A stretch of DNA of 64,000 nt from Sphingomonas sp. KR3-1 (GTDB lineage Bacteria > Pseudomonadota > Alphaproteobacteria > Sphingomonadales > Sphingomonadaceae): the NCBI RefSeq assembly GCF_040049295.1, contig NZ_JBDZDQ010000001.1, positions 2,356,001 through 2,420,000 of the forward strand, read 5' to 3'. Below, piece after piece: positions 49,002 to 57,557 of the stretch. Below the pieces are notes generated by a model. The model had not been told where the DNA came from. It did no database searches and was given only the letters and a program-made list of their open reading frames with translations. The first letter of the stretch is position 1. Every line of letters begins with the position of its first letter. Position numbers and translations under genes: made by a program.

Positions 49002-49900
49002 CTATTCTTGACCCGCTGGCGGCGCCGCTCTTCGCGGACGTGGCGGGCGATATCGACGTGAGCTTCGAGTTCTTCCCGCCCAAGACGGAGAAGATGGAGG
49101 AGACGCTGTGGGAGTCGATCGAGACGCTCAGCCCGCTCGATCCGCGCTTCGTCTCGGTCACCTATGGCGCCGGTGGCACCACCCGCGAGCGCACCCACAA
49201 CACGGTGGCGCGGATCGCGCGCGAGACGCGCATCCCGGCGGCGGCGCACCTCACCTGCGTCGAGGCGACCAAGGACGAGATCGACCAGGTCGCGCGCGAC
49301 TATTGGGACGCGGGCGTGCGCCACATCGTGGCGCTGCGCGGCGATCCGCCGCGCGCGGGCGAGAAGTACAGCACGCATCCGGGCGGCTATGAGAATGCCG
49401 CGGACCTGGTGGCGGGGCTGAGGAAGCTCCACCCCTTCGAGATCTCGGTCGCGGCCTATCCCGAATGCCATCCGGATTCGCCGGACCAGATGGCCGATCT
49501 CGACAATCTCAAGCGCAAGATCGATGCCGGCGCGACGCGCGCGATCACCCAGTTCTTCTTCGAGGCGGAGACCTTCTTCCGCTTTCGCGACGATGCCGCC
49601 AAGGCCGGGATCACCGCCGAGATCGTGCCCGGGATCATGCCGGTGATGAGCTTCGCCAGCGTGGTGAAGATGTCTAAGATGTGCGGGACGGACGTGCCCG
49701 GCTGGATGGAGCGGCTGTTCGAGGGGCTCGACGAGCGCCCGGCCGCGCGCCAGCTGGTCGCGGCGACGCTGGCGGCGGAGCTTTCGCGCAAGCTCTATGC
49801 CGGCGGCGTGCGGCAGTTCCACTTCTACACGCTCAACCGCGCCGAGCTGAGCTACGCGATCTGCCATCTGCTGGGCGTTCGGCCGAAGGTGACGGCCTGA
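48998..49900 (+). CDS. metF: Methylenetetrahydrofolate reductase
   Basis: MetF reduces 5,10-methylene-THF to 5-methyl-THF, the methyl donor of MetH. The 300-aa product is full length, with FEFFPPKTEKMEE, VTYGAGGTTRERT, the AHLTC strand, the DP-containing GDPPRAG loop, FFFEAETFFRF, and VPGIMPVMS. Flavin-binding and catalytic Glu (FEFFPP) are in place. It is translationally coupled to the upstream SahR-like gene and lies upstream of split metH. Confidence 0.95.
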   Translation: MTILDPLAAPLFADVAGDIDVSFEFFPPKTEKMEETLWESIETLSPLDPRFVSVTYGAGGTTRERTHNTVARIARETRIPAAAHLTCVEATKDEIDQVARDYWDAGVRHIVALRGDPPRAGEKYSTHPGGYENAADLVAGLRKLHPFEISVAAYPECHPDSPDQMADLDNLKRKIDAGATRAITQFFFEAETFFRFRDDAAKAGITAEIVPGIMPVMSFASVVKMSKMCGTDVPGWMERLFEGLDERPAARQLVAATLAAELSRKLYAGGVRQFHFYTLNRAELSYAICHLLGVRPKVTA

Positions 49901-49904
49901 TTTC

Positions 49905-50040
49905 GATCCTCCCCGGAACGGGGAGGGGGACCGCGACGCGAAGCGGCGTGGTGGAGGGGGCCCTCCACCAGCGGAAAGCCAAGAGGAGGGCCCCCTCCAC
50001 CATGCTTCGCATGGTCCCCCTCCCCGTTCCGGGGAGGATC
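49905..50040. repeat. 136-bp palindromic element between metF and metH
   Basis: The ends are perfect 28-bp inverted repeats (49905-49932 and 50013-50040) beginning GATCCTCCCCGGAACGGGGA. Each end is itself a hairpin (CTCCCCGGAACGGGGAG). The interior has further GGTGGAGGG/CCCTCCACC complementary runs. It starts 4 bp after the metF stop and ends 11 bp before the metH-part-1 ATG. Confidence 0.85.
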
Positions 50041-50051
50041 AAGGAAGTACG

Positions 50052-51098
50052 ATGACACCACGCGAGAAACTGCTGGCCGAGGCTGCCAAGCGCATCCTGA
50101 TCACCGACGGCGCGTTCGGCACCGAGATCCAGAACTGGAAGCTCGACGAGGCTGCCTATGCCGGCGACCTCGGCCTTTCGCACGACCAGAAGGGCAACAA
50201 CGACATCCTCGCGCTGACCAAGCCCGAGGTGCCGGCGAGCATCCACCGTGCCTATTTCGAGGCGGGGGCGGACATTGCCGAGACCAACACCTTCTCGGCC
50301 AACCGCATCAGCCAGGCCGATTACGGCGCCGAGCATCTGGTGCGCGAGATCAATGTCGAGAGCGCCAAGCTGGCGCGGTCGATCGCCGACGAGTTCGAGG
50401 CCAGGGATGGCCGGCCGCGCTTCGTCGCCGGCGCGCTGGGGCCGACCAACAAGACGCTGTCGCTGAGCCCCGACGTCAACGATCCCGGCTATCGCGAGAT
50501 CGACTTCGACTATCTCAAGGACGTGTACCGCGAGCAGATCGACGCGCTGGTCGAGGGCGGGATCGATTTCGTGCTGATCGAGACGGTGTTCGACACGCTC
50601 AACGCCAAGGCGGGGATCATGGCGGCGATCGAGGCGGGCAACGACCTCGGCCGCGACCTGCCGATCATGCTGTCGATGACGCTGACCGACTTGTCCGGCC
50701 GCAATCTTTCGGGGCATACCGTCGAGGCCTTCTGGCACGCGGTGCGCCATGCCCGGCCGGTGACGATCGGGCTCAACTGCTCGTTCGGCGCCGAGCAGCT
50801 GCGCCCGCATGTGAAGACGCTGAGCGGCATCTGCGACACGCTGATCATGGTCTATCCCAATGCCGGCCTGCCCAACGAGCTCGGCGCCTATGACGAGCTG
50901 CCGGCGACGACCGCCGGGCTGGTCAAGGAATGGGCCGATGCCGGCCAGGTCAATGTGCTCGGCGGCTGCTGCGGCTCGACCCCGGCGCACATCAAGGCGA
51001 TCGCGGACGCGGTGGCGGGCTTGCCGGCGCGGCCGATCCCGGTGCCGGAAGTGCGCACGCGGCTGGCCGGGCTCGAGCCGTTCACGATGGCGGCGTAA
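50052..51098 (+). CDS. metH: Methionine synthase, homocysteine-methyltransferase part
   Basis: This 348-aa protein is the N-terminal module of B12-dependent MetH, encoded as a separate gene. It holds homocysteine and zinc: ITDGAFGTEIQ near the start, GLNCSFGAEQL and GGCCGSTPAH supply the three Cys ligands of zinc. In E. coli this module is fused to the rest. It needs the downstream gene for folate and cobalamin functions. AAGTACGATG-type leader sequence follows the palindromic element. Confidence 0.95.
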   Translation: MTPREKLLAEAAKRILITDGAFGTEIQNWKLDEAAYAGDLGLSHDQKGNNDILALTKPEVPASIHRAYFEAGADIAETNTFSANRISQADYGAEHLVREINVESAKLARSIADEFEARDGRPRFVAGALGPTNKTLSLSPDVNDPGYREIDFDYLKDVYREQIDALVEGGIDFVLIETVFDTLNAKAGIMAAIEAGNDLGRDLPIMLSMTLTDLSGRNLSGHTVEAFWHAVRHARPVTIGLNCSFGAEQLRPHVKTLSGICDTLIMVYPNAGLPNELGAYDELPATTAGLVKEWADAGQVNVLGGCCGSTPAHIKAIADAVAGLPARPIPVPEVRTRLAGLEPFTMAA

Positions 51099-51100
51099 AG

Positions 51101-51215
51101 CCCTCTCCCCTCCGGGGAGAGGGTTGGGTGAGGGGCCAGAACTGTGCCGCTCTCCCGACGTAGCGACTGAGACACACTGCCCCTCTCCCCGACCCTCTCC
51201 CCGGAGGGGAGAGGG
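51101..51215. repeat. 115-bp palindromic element between the metH genes
   Basis: Both ends are perfect 10-bp hairpins with arm CCCTCTCCCC (51101-51123, loop TCC; 51193-51215, loop GGA-type). The interior includes GGGTGAGGGG. The arms match those of the element at 27934-28034, so these are copies of one family. The element fills the gap between the two metH genes. Confidence 0.82.
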
Positions 51216-51234
51216 AGTTTAGAGAAGAAGACAA

Positions 51235-53835
51235 ATGACTACCGCCTCCTCCACCGGCTTCGTCAATATCGGCGAGCGCACCAACGTCACCGGATCGGCG
51301 CGCTTCAAGAAGCTGATCATGAACGGCGACTATGCCGCCGCGGTCGAAGTGGCGCTGCAGCAGGTCGAGGCCGGCGCGCAGGTGCTCGACGTCAACATGG
51401 ACGAGGGCCTGCTCGACGCGCACGAGGCGATGACCACCTTCCTCAAGCTGATCCAGGCCGAGCCCGACATCGCGCGGATCCCGGTGATGGTCGACAGCTC
51501 GAAATGGGACGTGATCGAGGCGGGGCTGAAGTGCGTCTCGGGCAAGCCGATCGTCAATTCGATCAGCATGAAGGAAGGCGTCGACCAGTTCCTCGAGCAT
51601 GCGCGCAAGTGCATGGCGTACGGCGCCGCCGTGGTGGTGATGGCGTTCGACGAGGTCGGCCAGGCCGACACCAAGGAGCGCAAGGTCGAGATTTGCGCGC
51701 GCGCCTATGACCTGCTCGTCGGCATCGGCTTCCCGCCCGAGGACATCATCTTCGATCCCAACGTGTTCGCGGTGGCGACGGGCATCGAGGAGCACAACAA
51801 TTACGGCGTCGACTTCATCGAGGCGTGCAAGGAGATCAAGGCGCGCTGCCCGCATTGCCACATCTCGGGCGGCCTCTCGAACCTGAGCTTCTCGTTCCGC
51901 GGCAACGAGCCGGTGCGCAAGGCGATGCACTCGGTGTTCCTCTACCACGCGATCCCCGCGGGCATGGACATGGCGATCGTCAATGCCGGCCAGCTCGACG
52001 TCTACGACCAGATCGAGCCCGAGCTGCGCACCGCCTGCGAGGATGTGATCCTCAACACCGATCCCGAGGCGGGCGAGCGGCTGGTCGCACTTGCCGAGAA
52101 GTTCCGTGGCACCGATGCGGTGGCCGAGAAGCAGGCCGCCGAATGGCGCGGCTGGCCGGTCGCCAAGCGGCTCGAGCATGCGCTGGTCAAGGGCATCGAC
52201 CAGTTCGTCGTCGAGGATACCGAGGAGTGCCGCCAGGCGTTCGCGCGGCCGATCGAAGTGATCGAGGGCCCGCTGATGGACGGCATGAACGTGGTCGGCG
52301 ACCTGTTCGGTTCGGGCAAGATGTTCCTGCCGCAGGTGGTGAAGTCGGCGCGCGTGATGAAGAAGGCGGTGGCGCACCTGCTGCCCTTCATCGAGGCGGC
52401 GAAGGAGCCGGGTGCCAAGGGCAAGGGCAAGGTGGTGATGGCCACCGTGAAGGGCGACGTCCACGATATCGGCAAGAACATCGTCGGCGTGGTCCTGCAG
52501 TGCAACGGCTTCGACGTGGTCGATCTGGGCGTGATGGTGCCCTGGTCGAAAATCCTCGAGGCCGCGAACGAGAATGATGCGGACATGATCGGGCTTTCGG
52601 GGCTGATCACGCCGAGCCTCGACGAGATGGTGACGGTTGCCGAGGAGATGCAGCGCTCGCAGATGACGATGCCGCTGCTGATCGGCGGCGCGACCACCAG
52701 CCGGGTCCATACCGCGCTCAAGATCGAGCCGATGTACAAGGGGCCGGTGGTGCACGTGCTCGACGCATCGCGTGCGGTAGGCGTGGCGACGGCCTTGGTC
52801 TCGGACACGCAGCGCGACGATTATGTCGCCAAGGTCGCCGAGGAATATGAGCAGGTCCGCCAGGCGCGCGCCGGGCGCGGGCAGAGCGAATTGCTGCCGC
52901 TCGACAAGGCGCGCGACAATGCGTTCGAGGCGGACATGCGCCTCAAGCCGGGCAAGCCGCGCATGCCGGGCGTCCACGAGTTCCTCGACTGGGATCTGAA
53001 GGACCTGCGCCAGTATATCGACTGGACGCCGTTCTTCCGCGCCTGGGAGCTGGCGGGCAATTATCCGGCGATCCTGACCGACGACGTGGTCGGCGAGAGC
53101 GCCTCGTCGCTGTTCGCCGATGCGCAGGCGATGCTCGACAAGCTCATCGACGAGAAGTGGCTGACCGCGCGCGGCGTGGCCGGGCTATGGCCGTGCCGCC
53201 GCCAGGGCGACGACATCATCGTCCATGTCGAGGACGAGGCGCATGTCACGCTGCCGATGCTGCGCCAGCAGATCGCGAAGCGGGAAGGCCGGGCGAACAT
53301 GTGCCTGGCCGACTTCATCGATACGCAGGGCGACTGGATCGGCGGCTTCGCCGTCGGCATCCACGGCATCGAGCCGCACCTGGCGCGCTTCAAGAATGCG
53401 ATCGACGACTATAGCGACATCCTCCTGAAGGCGCTGGCCGATCGCCTCGCCGAGGCCTTTGCCGAGCGGCTGCATTTGTTCGTCCGCACCTCGCTCTGGG
53501 GCTATGCCGAGGGCGAGCAGCTCGACAATGACGCGCTGATCCGCGAGCAATATCGCGGCATCCGTCCGGCGCCGGGCTATCCGGCCTGCCCCGAGCACAG
53601 CCTCAAGCCGATCCTGTTCAAGATGCTCGACGCGCATCACCGCACCGGCATCTCGCTGACCGAGAGCTTCGCGATGCTGCCGACGGCGGCGGTGAGCGGC
53701 TTCTATTTCGGGCACCCGCAGGCCGAGTATTTCGGCGTGGCGCGGATCGGGCAGGACCAGCTCGCGGATTATGCGGGGCGGCGCGGGATCCCGATCGACC
53801 TCGCGACGCGCTACCTGCGGCCGAACCTCGATTGA
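51235..53835 (+). CDS. metH: Methionine synthase, folate-, cobalamin- and SAM-binding part
   Basis: This 866-aa protein comprises the pterin-binding domain (about 1-270; [19 protein letters not shown]), cap and cobalamin-binding domain and the C-terminal activation domain. The B12 motif is [20 protein letters not shown] with DVHDIG (the D-x-H-x-x-G signature, about 405-410), and the activation domain is marked by [12 protein letters not shown] (about 780-791). It completes the enzyme started by the upstream metH gene. A GAAGAAGACAA leader precedes the ATG. Confidence 0.96.
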   Translation: MTTASSTGFVNIGERTNVTGSARFKKLIMNGDYAAAVEVALQQVEAGAQVLDVNMDEGLLDAHEAMTTFLKLIQAEPDIARIPVMVDSSKWDVIEAGLKCVSGKPIVNSISMKEGVDQFLEHARKCMAYGAAVVVMAFDEVGQADTKERKVEICARAYDLLVGIGFPPEDIIFDPNVFAVATGIEEHNNYGVDFIEACKEIKARCPHCHISGGLSNLSFSFRGNEPVRKAMHSVFLYHAIPAGMDMAIVNAGQLDVYDQIEPELRTACEDVILNTDPEAGERLVALAEKFRGTDAVAEKQAAEWRGWPVAKRLEHALVKGIDQFVVEDTEECRQAFARPIEVIEGPLMDGMNVVGDLFGSGKMFLPQVVKSARVMKKAVAHLLPFIEAAKEPGAKGKGKVVMATVKGDVHDIGKNIVGVVLQCNGFDVVDLGVMVPWSKILEAANENDADMIGLSGLITPSLDEMVTVAEEMQRSQMTMPLLIGGATTSRVHTALKIEPMYKGPVVHVLDASRAVGVATALVSDTQRDDYVAKVAEEYEQVRQARAGRGQSELLPLDKARDNAFEADMRLKPGKPRMPGVHEFLDWDLKDLRQYIDWTPFFRAWELAGNYPAILTDDVVGESASSLFADAQAMLDKLIDEKWLTARGVAGLWPCRRQGDDIIVHVEDEAHVTLPMLRQQIAKREGRANMCLADFIDTQGDWIGGFAVGIHGIEPHLARFKNAIDDYSDILLKALADRLAEAFAERLHLFVRTSLWGYAEGEQLDNDALIREQYRGIRPAPGYPACPEHSLKPILFKMLDAHHRTGISLTESFAMLPTAAVSGFYFGHPQAEYFGVARIGQDQLADYAGRRGIPIDLATRYLRPNLD

Positions 53836-53856
53836 GGGCCGGCCGCAGCCTGCGGT

Positions 53857-54156
53857 TCAGGGCTGGACGTACTGGCCCTTGGTCCAGCCGGAGGTGCCCG
53901 GATCGTAGCAATATTCCGTCGTGAGGTTGCTCCCGGTCACATAGAGGCGGATGTGCTGGCCGGCGGAATCCGCCCAGGTGGTGACCGAGGCCTGCGCGCC
54001 CGAGAAGGTCGCGCCGGTGGTCCAGCCATTGCCGTCGTCGCATTGCTCGGTGATGGTATAGCCATCGCTCGAATAGACGCGGATGTGCAGCGCGTGGGAG
54101 CTGTCGAACCAGCTCGTGGTGCAGGTGCCGATCGGATAGCTCGGATTGTCAGCCAT
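53857..54156 (-). CDS. Small lectin with two AAL/BambL-type repeats
   Basis: This 99-aa protein contains two blade-like repeats. About 24-66 is HIRVYSSDGYTITEQCDDGNGW and following; about 68-99 is HIRLYVTGSNLTTEYCYDPG and following. Each has an Arg, Glu and Trp (Arg26/Glu37/Trp45; Arg70/Glu81/Trp91) spaced as in the fucose-binding sites of fungal AAL and Burkholderia BambL. BambL has the same two-repeat size and trimerises into a six-bladed propeller. No signal peptide is seen. ATG 54156 is preferred by spacing from GGGGGGA. Sugar specificity is inferred. Confidence 0.7.
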   Translation of the reverse strand: MADNPSYPIGTCTTSWFDSSHALHIRVYSSDGYTITEQCDDGNGWTTGATFSGAQASVTTWADSAGQHIRLYVTGSNLTTEYCYDPGTSGWTKGQYVQP

Positions 54157-54344
54157 GTGCATTCCCCCCTGTGCGACTCGCCTCTCCTGAGGCGAGTCGG
54201 GGGAAGCTCCGGCTTTGTCCGCACGGTTTCAATCGCGATTGGGACCATATCGGGGCTGGAACGACCAAACTACTGATCTGGGTAGGTCACGGATCGTCCG
54301 CGATCGAGTAACGTTGAGCGTTCGTCACGATCGCCGGAGCCTGC

Positions 54345-55607
54345 ATGACCGATAGCCGCACGGAAAAAACCTCGGTCGCAAAGCAGCTTGGGCCAGGGCT
54401 GATCACCGGCGCGGCGGACGACGATCCCAGCGGCATCGCGACCTACTCGCAGGCCGGCGCGCAGTTCGGCTATGGGCTGATGTGGACGATGCTGCTCTGC
54501 TACCCGCTGATGTCGGCGGTGCAGCTGGTCAGCGCGCATATCGGCCGGGTGACCGGGCAGGGGCTCGCCCACAACATGCGCCAGATCATGCCGAGCTGGC
54601 TGCTGACCGCGCTGGTCGCGATCCTGTTCATCGCCAACACGATCAACATCGGCGCGGACATCGCCGCGATGGGCGACGCCGCGCAGATGGTTGTCGGCGG
54701 CGGCGGCCATGTGTTCACGATCTTCTTCGCGCTGTTCAGCCTGATCCTGCAGGTGTTCGTCTCCTATCACCGCTATGCGCGCGTGCTGAAATGGCTGACG
54801 CTCTCGCTGCTCGCCTATGCCGCGGTAGTGCTGGTGGTGAAGGTCGACTGGGCCGCGGCTGGGGTGGGGCTGGTAGTCCCGCACATCGCCGGCGCCAGCG
54901 CGGTCGCGACGATCGTGGCGCTCTTCGGCACGACGATCAGCCCCTATCTCTTCTTCTGGCAGACCGCGCAGGAAGTGGAGGAGATCGAGGACAATGACGA
55001 GGCCGAGCCGCTGAACGACGCCCCCGAACAGGCGCCCGTCGAGATGAAGCGGATGCGGATCGACACCTTTGTCGGCATGGCCTTTTCCAATATCATCGCG
55101 CTGGCCATCATGATCGCCGCCGCCGCGACGCTGCACCAGCAGGGCGTGACCGAGATCGACACCGCCGCCGATGCCGCCAAGGCCTTGCAGCCGGTGGCGG
55201 GCAATTTCGCCTTCGCGCTGTTCGCGATCGGGATCATCGGCACCGGGCTGCTCGCCGTGCCGGTGCTGGCGGGTTCGGCGGCCTATGCCGTGAGCAACGC
55301 GCGCGGCTGGACCTGCGGGCTGGAGAACCGGCTGCGCGACGCGCCGGGCTTCTACGGCGTGATCGCGCTGGCGACGTTGCTTGGCATCGCGCTCGACTGG
55401 TCGGGCATCCCGCCGATCCAGGCGCTGTTCTGGAGCGCGGTGGTCAACGGCTTTGCCGCGGTGCCGATCATGGCGGCGATGATGATCATCGCCACGCGCA
55501 AGGCGATCATGGGCGAGTTCCAGGTGAAGGGTGCCCTGCTCCTGTTCGGCTGGGCGGCAACCTTGGTGATGGGCGCGGCGGCCGTGGCGATGCTGGTTTG
55601 GCAGTAG
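54345..55607 (+). CDS. Nramp-family divalent metal transporter, atypical
   Basis: This 420-aa inner-membrane protein has eleven or so helices and the Nramp fold, but differs from classical Mn/Fe carriers. Instead of DPGN in helix 1 it has DDDPSGIATYS (about 24-34), and the helix-6 region reads TISPYLFFWQ rather than the MPH motif. A Glu/Asp-rich loop (EEIEDNDEAEPLND) sits between helices 6 and 7. These replacements suggest a different metal, perhaps Mg-like, but this is inference. It is divergent from the lectin gene. Confidence 0.85.
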   Translation: MTDSRTEKTSVAKQLGPGLITGAADDDPSGIATYSQAGAQFGYGLMWTMLLCYPLMSAVQLVSAHIGRVTGQGLAHNMRQIMPSWLLTALVAILFIANTINIGADIAAMGDAAQMVVGGGGHVFTIFFALFSLILQVFVSYHRYARVLKWLTLSLLAYAAVVLVVKVDWAAAGVGLVVPHIAGASAVATIVALFGTTISPYLFFWQTAQEVEEIEDNDEAEPLNDAPEQAPVEMKRMRIDTFVGMAFSNIIALAIMIAAAATLHQQGVTEIDTAADAAKALQPVAGNFAFALFAIGIIGTGLLAVPVLAGSAAYAVSNARGWTCGLENRLRDAPGFYGVIALATLLGIALDWSGIPPIQALFWSAVVNGFAAVPIMAAMMIIATRKAIMGEFQVKGALLLFGWAATLVMGAAAVAMLVWQ

Positions 55608-55651
55608 TGGCGATGCCGTGATAGGCTGCGCAAGTCTGAGGAGAGGCTGCG

Positions 55652-56104
55652 ATGTTTCCCAAGATCCAGAGCCCGTGCCCGTACAGGAACCAGCTCGCCG
55701 CGGTGATGGACGGCGATTTCTGCCGGCACTGCCAACGCACCGTGTTCGACCTGACCGCGATGGACGGCGCGGAGCGCAAGGCGTTCCTGAGCGCGTGCGA
55801 GACCGAGGTATGCGTCTCCTATCGGATCCCGGTGAAGCCGATGCTCGCCGCGGCGGCGCTGGCCGCGGCCGCCTATGCGCCCGCCGCGGCGGCGCAGGAC
55901 GTGCCGGCGGTGCAGCCAGCCGAAGTGGCGGCGGCGAACACGATCCCGGTCGACGAAGGCGATATCGACTATATCGTCGTCGGCGGGATCAAGGATCCGA
56001 AGCAGGTGACCTTCGTCGAGAATGCCGAGGACGCGAAGCTTCCCGAGCTGCCGGTGGTTTATGAGACGGCCGCCAAGCCGGTCAGCCGCCCGGCCGGGTC
56101 CTGA
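55652..56104 (+). CDS. Cys-motif membrane-anchored protein, unknown
   Basis: This 150-aa protein opens with a cysteine-rich cytoplasmic-type segment: PCPYRNQ, DFCRHCQRTVFDL and ACETEVCVSYR (Cys9, Cys24, Cys27, Cys49, Cys54). It is arranged as a small zinc-ribbon-like or redox module. An Ala-rich transmembrane helix (about 62-82) and an acidic tail follow. It has no recognised name here. It starts 44 bp after the Nramp stop and overlaps the convergent transglutaminase-like gene by 23 bp. Confidence 0.65.
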   Translation: MFPKIQSPCPYRNQLAAVMDGDFCRHCQRTVFDLTAMDGAERKAFLSACETEVCVSYRIPVKPMLAAAALAAAAYAPAAAAQDVPAVQPAEVAAANTIPVDEGDIDYIVVGGIKDPKQVTFVENAEDAKLPELPVVYETAAKPVSRPAGS

Positions 56105-57491
56105 TCTCGGCCATTTCCTGCCAGGCGACCAGGCTGGCGAGCTGACTCGCCGCGGCGACGGCGCGGGCATCGCCATCGCCCAGCGTGAGCGCAATATGCG
56201 TGGCATCGAACGCGCCCAGCGCTGAATCGAAGCTGCGCCAATGCCCGTCGACATAGGCGAGCACCCAGCTGTGCGGCATGAAGACGTTGCTGACGCCGTG
56301 ATAGGCCTCGCGCGAATAGGCCAGGCCATTGGCGACGCGGGTGGGGATGCCGGCGGCGCGGCCATAGGCGGCGAGCAGCGCGGCGGCTTCGGTGCAGTCG
56401 CCGCGGCGGCTTTGCAGCGTTTCGAGCGCGGAGTGGTGGCCGGCGAAATCGGCGGTGGTGATCACCGCCATCGCGCGCTGGGTGAGCAGCTCCATCTTGC
56501 GCGTGTCGCTCACCTTCATCCGCGCGATCGAGGCGACTTCGGCGCGGATGCGGCGGTCGTCGCTCTGCAGCCAGCGCGTCGGCCTGAGCGCGTCGGCGAG
56601 CGTGGCGGGATCGCTGGCCAGGTCGCTGCCGCAGCCGAGGCAGATGTCGAGCGTCGCGCCGTCGCCGGTGCGAGTGACGCGCTGTTCGGGGGTGGCGGGC
56701 GGATCGAAGGCGATGCCGTCGCGGAAGCCGAAGCGATAGCGGATATGCCCCTGCATCGCCGCGGCCGGGATGCGGAACGGCGCCTTGACCATCGCGCTGC
56801 TGAGCGGGCGATAGGCGATGAGCGGGGCGAGCGCCTCGTCACGCGGCGCCGGGCGGATGGTGATCGCGGTGCCGAACATCGGCTGGACCAGCGCGTCGAT
56901 GCCGCCGGCGGGATCGAGCGTCAGCCGGGCGACCGCGCGGAGCTGGCCCTTCTCATAGCGGCGGCGCAGCGCCTGGCCGGGCGCACCGGGCACCGCATCG
57001 ATGACGACATGCTCGATCTCGCCCGCATCGAAGTTCAGATTGTCGAACTCGAGCCGCGGTGTGACGCCGGGCTTCCAGCCGGGGAGCAGCCCGGTGCCGC
57101 TGTCGAAGCGGATGCCGGCGGGAAGCGGTATCGTGCGCTGCTCGACATGGCCGGCGCTGGTCCGGGCGATGTCCGCGCCGGCGGGGCCGATGCGCAGCGT
57201 GAAGCGCACGGGTGCGCTGTTGCCGCTGCGCGATTCGCCCTCGGCCGAGACCAGGCGGCCGGCGGGATCGTACCGGGTCGAGCTGGTCTCGACGATCTTG
57301 CGCAGCGGCGCGCCGTCCTGGCGCAGCCAGATTTCCTGCGATGCGCGCGTCTCGCGGCCCTGCGCGGTCATGATGCTGGTCTGCTCGGCATGGCCGATCC
57401 GATCGCCATTGCCGGCGAGGATGACGAACCAGCGCGTCTCCGGCGCGGGCGCGGCGCCGAGGAGCAGCAGCAAGGGCAGCAGGCGGTGCAT
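56082..57491 (-). CDS. Transglutaminase-like domain exported protein
   Basis: This 469-aa protein has a short hydrophobic signal (MHRLLPLLLLLGAAPA). Its N-terminal half is beta-rich (DUF-type). A C-terminal transglutaminase-like core follows, with SRRGDCTEAAALLAAYGRA (catalytic Cys near 382), MPHSWVLAYV (His) and WRSFDSALG (Asp). Such proteins act as peptidases or amide-forming enzymes in the envelope. The partner substrate is unknown. Its 3' end overlaps the convergent 55652-56104 gene. Confidence 0.82.
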   Translation of the reverse strand: MHRLLPLLLLLGAAPAPETRWFVILAGNGDRIGHAEQTSIMTAQGRETRASQEIWLRQDGAPLRKIVETSSTRYDPAGRLVSAEGESRSGNSAPVRFTLRIGPAGADIARTSAGHVEQRTIPLPAGIRFDSGTGLLPGWKPGVTPRLEFDNLNFDAGEIEHVVIDAVPGAPGQALRRRYEKGQLRAVARLTLDPAGGIDALVQPMFGTAITIRPAPRDEALAPLIAYRPLSSAMVKAPFRIPAAAMQGHIRYRFGFRDGIAFDPPATPEQRVTRTGDGATLDICLGCGSDLASDPATLADALRPTRWLQSDDRRIRAEVASIARMKVSDTRKMELLTQRAMAVITTADFAGHHSALETLQSRRGDCTEAAALLAAYGRAAGIPTRVANGLAYSREAYHGVSNVFMPHSWVLAYVDGHWRSFDSALGAFDATHIALTLGDGDARAVAAASQLASLVAWQEMAEIRTRPGG

Positions 57492-57557
57492 GGGACCAGC
57501 GTAGCGGCCTTGCCGCCCATCCCCAAGCCGCTAAGCTCCGCGGCAAAAGGGGATGGG

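Noticed and set aside
51082..52977. Long minus-strand frame opposite metH part 2
   Set aside because: Antisense to a gene with B12-binding and pterin motifs; composition is that of an antisense frame.
54714..54997. Short internal frames within the Nramp gene
   Set aside because: Out-of-frame shadows of a full-length transporter gene.
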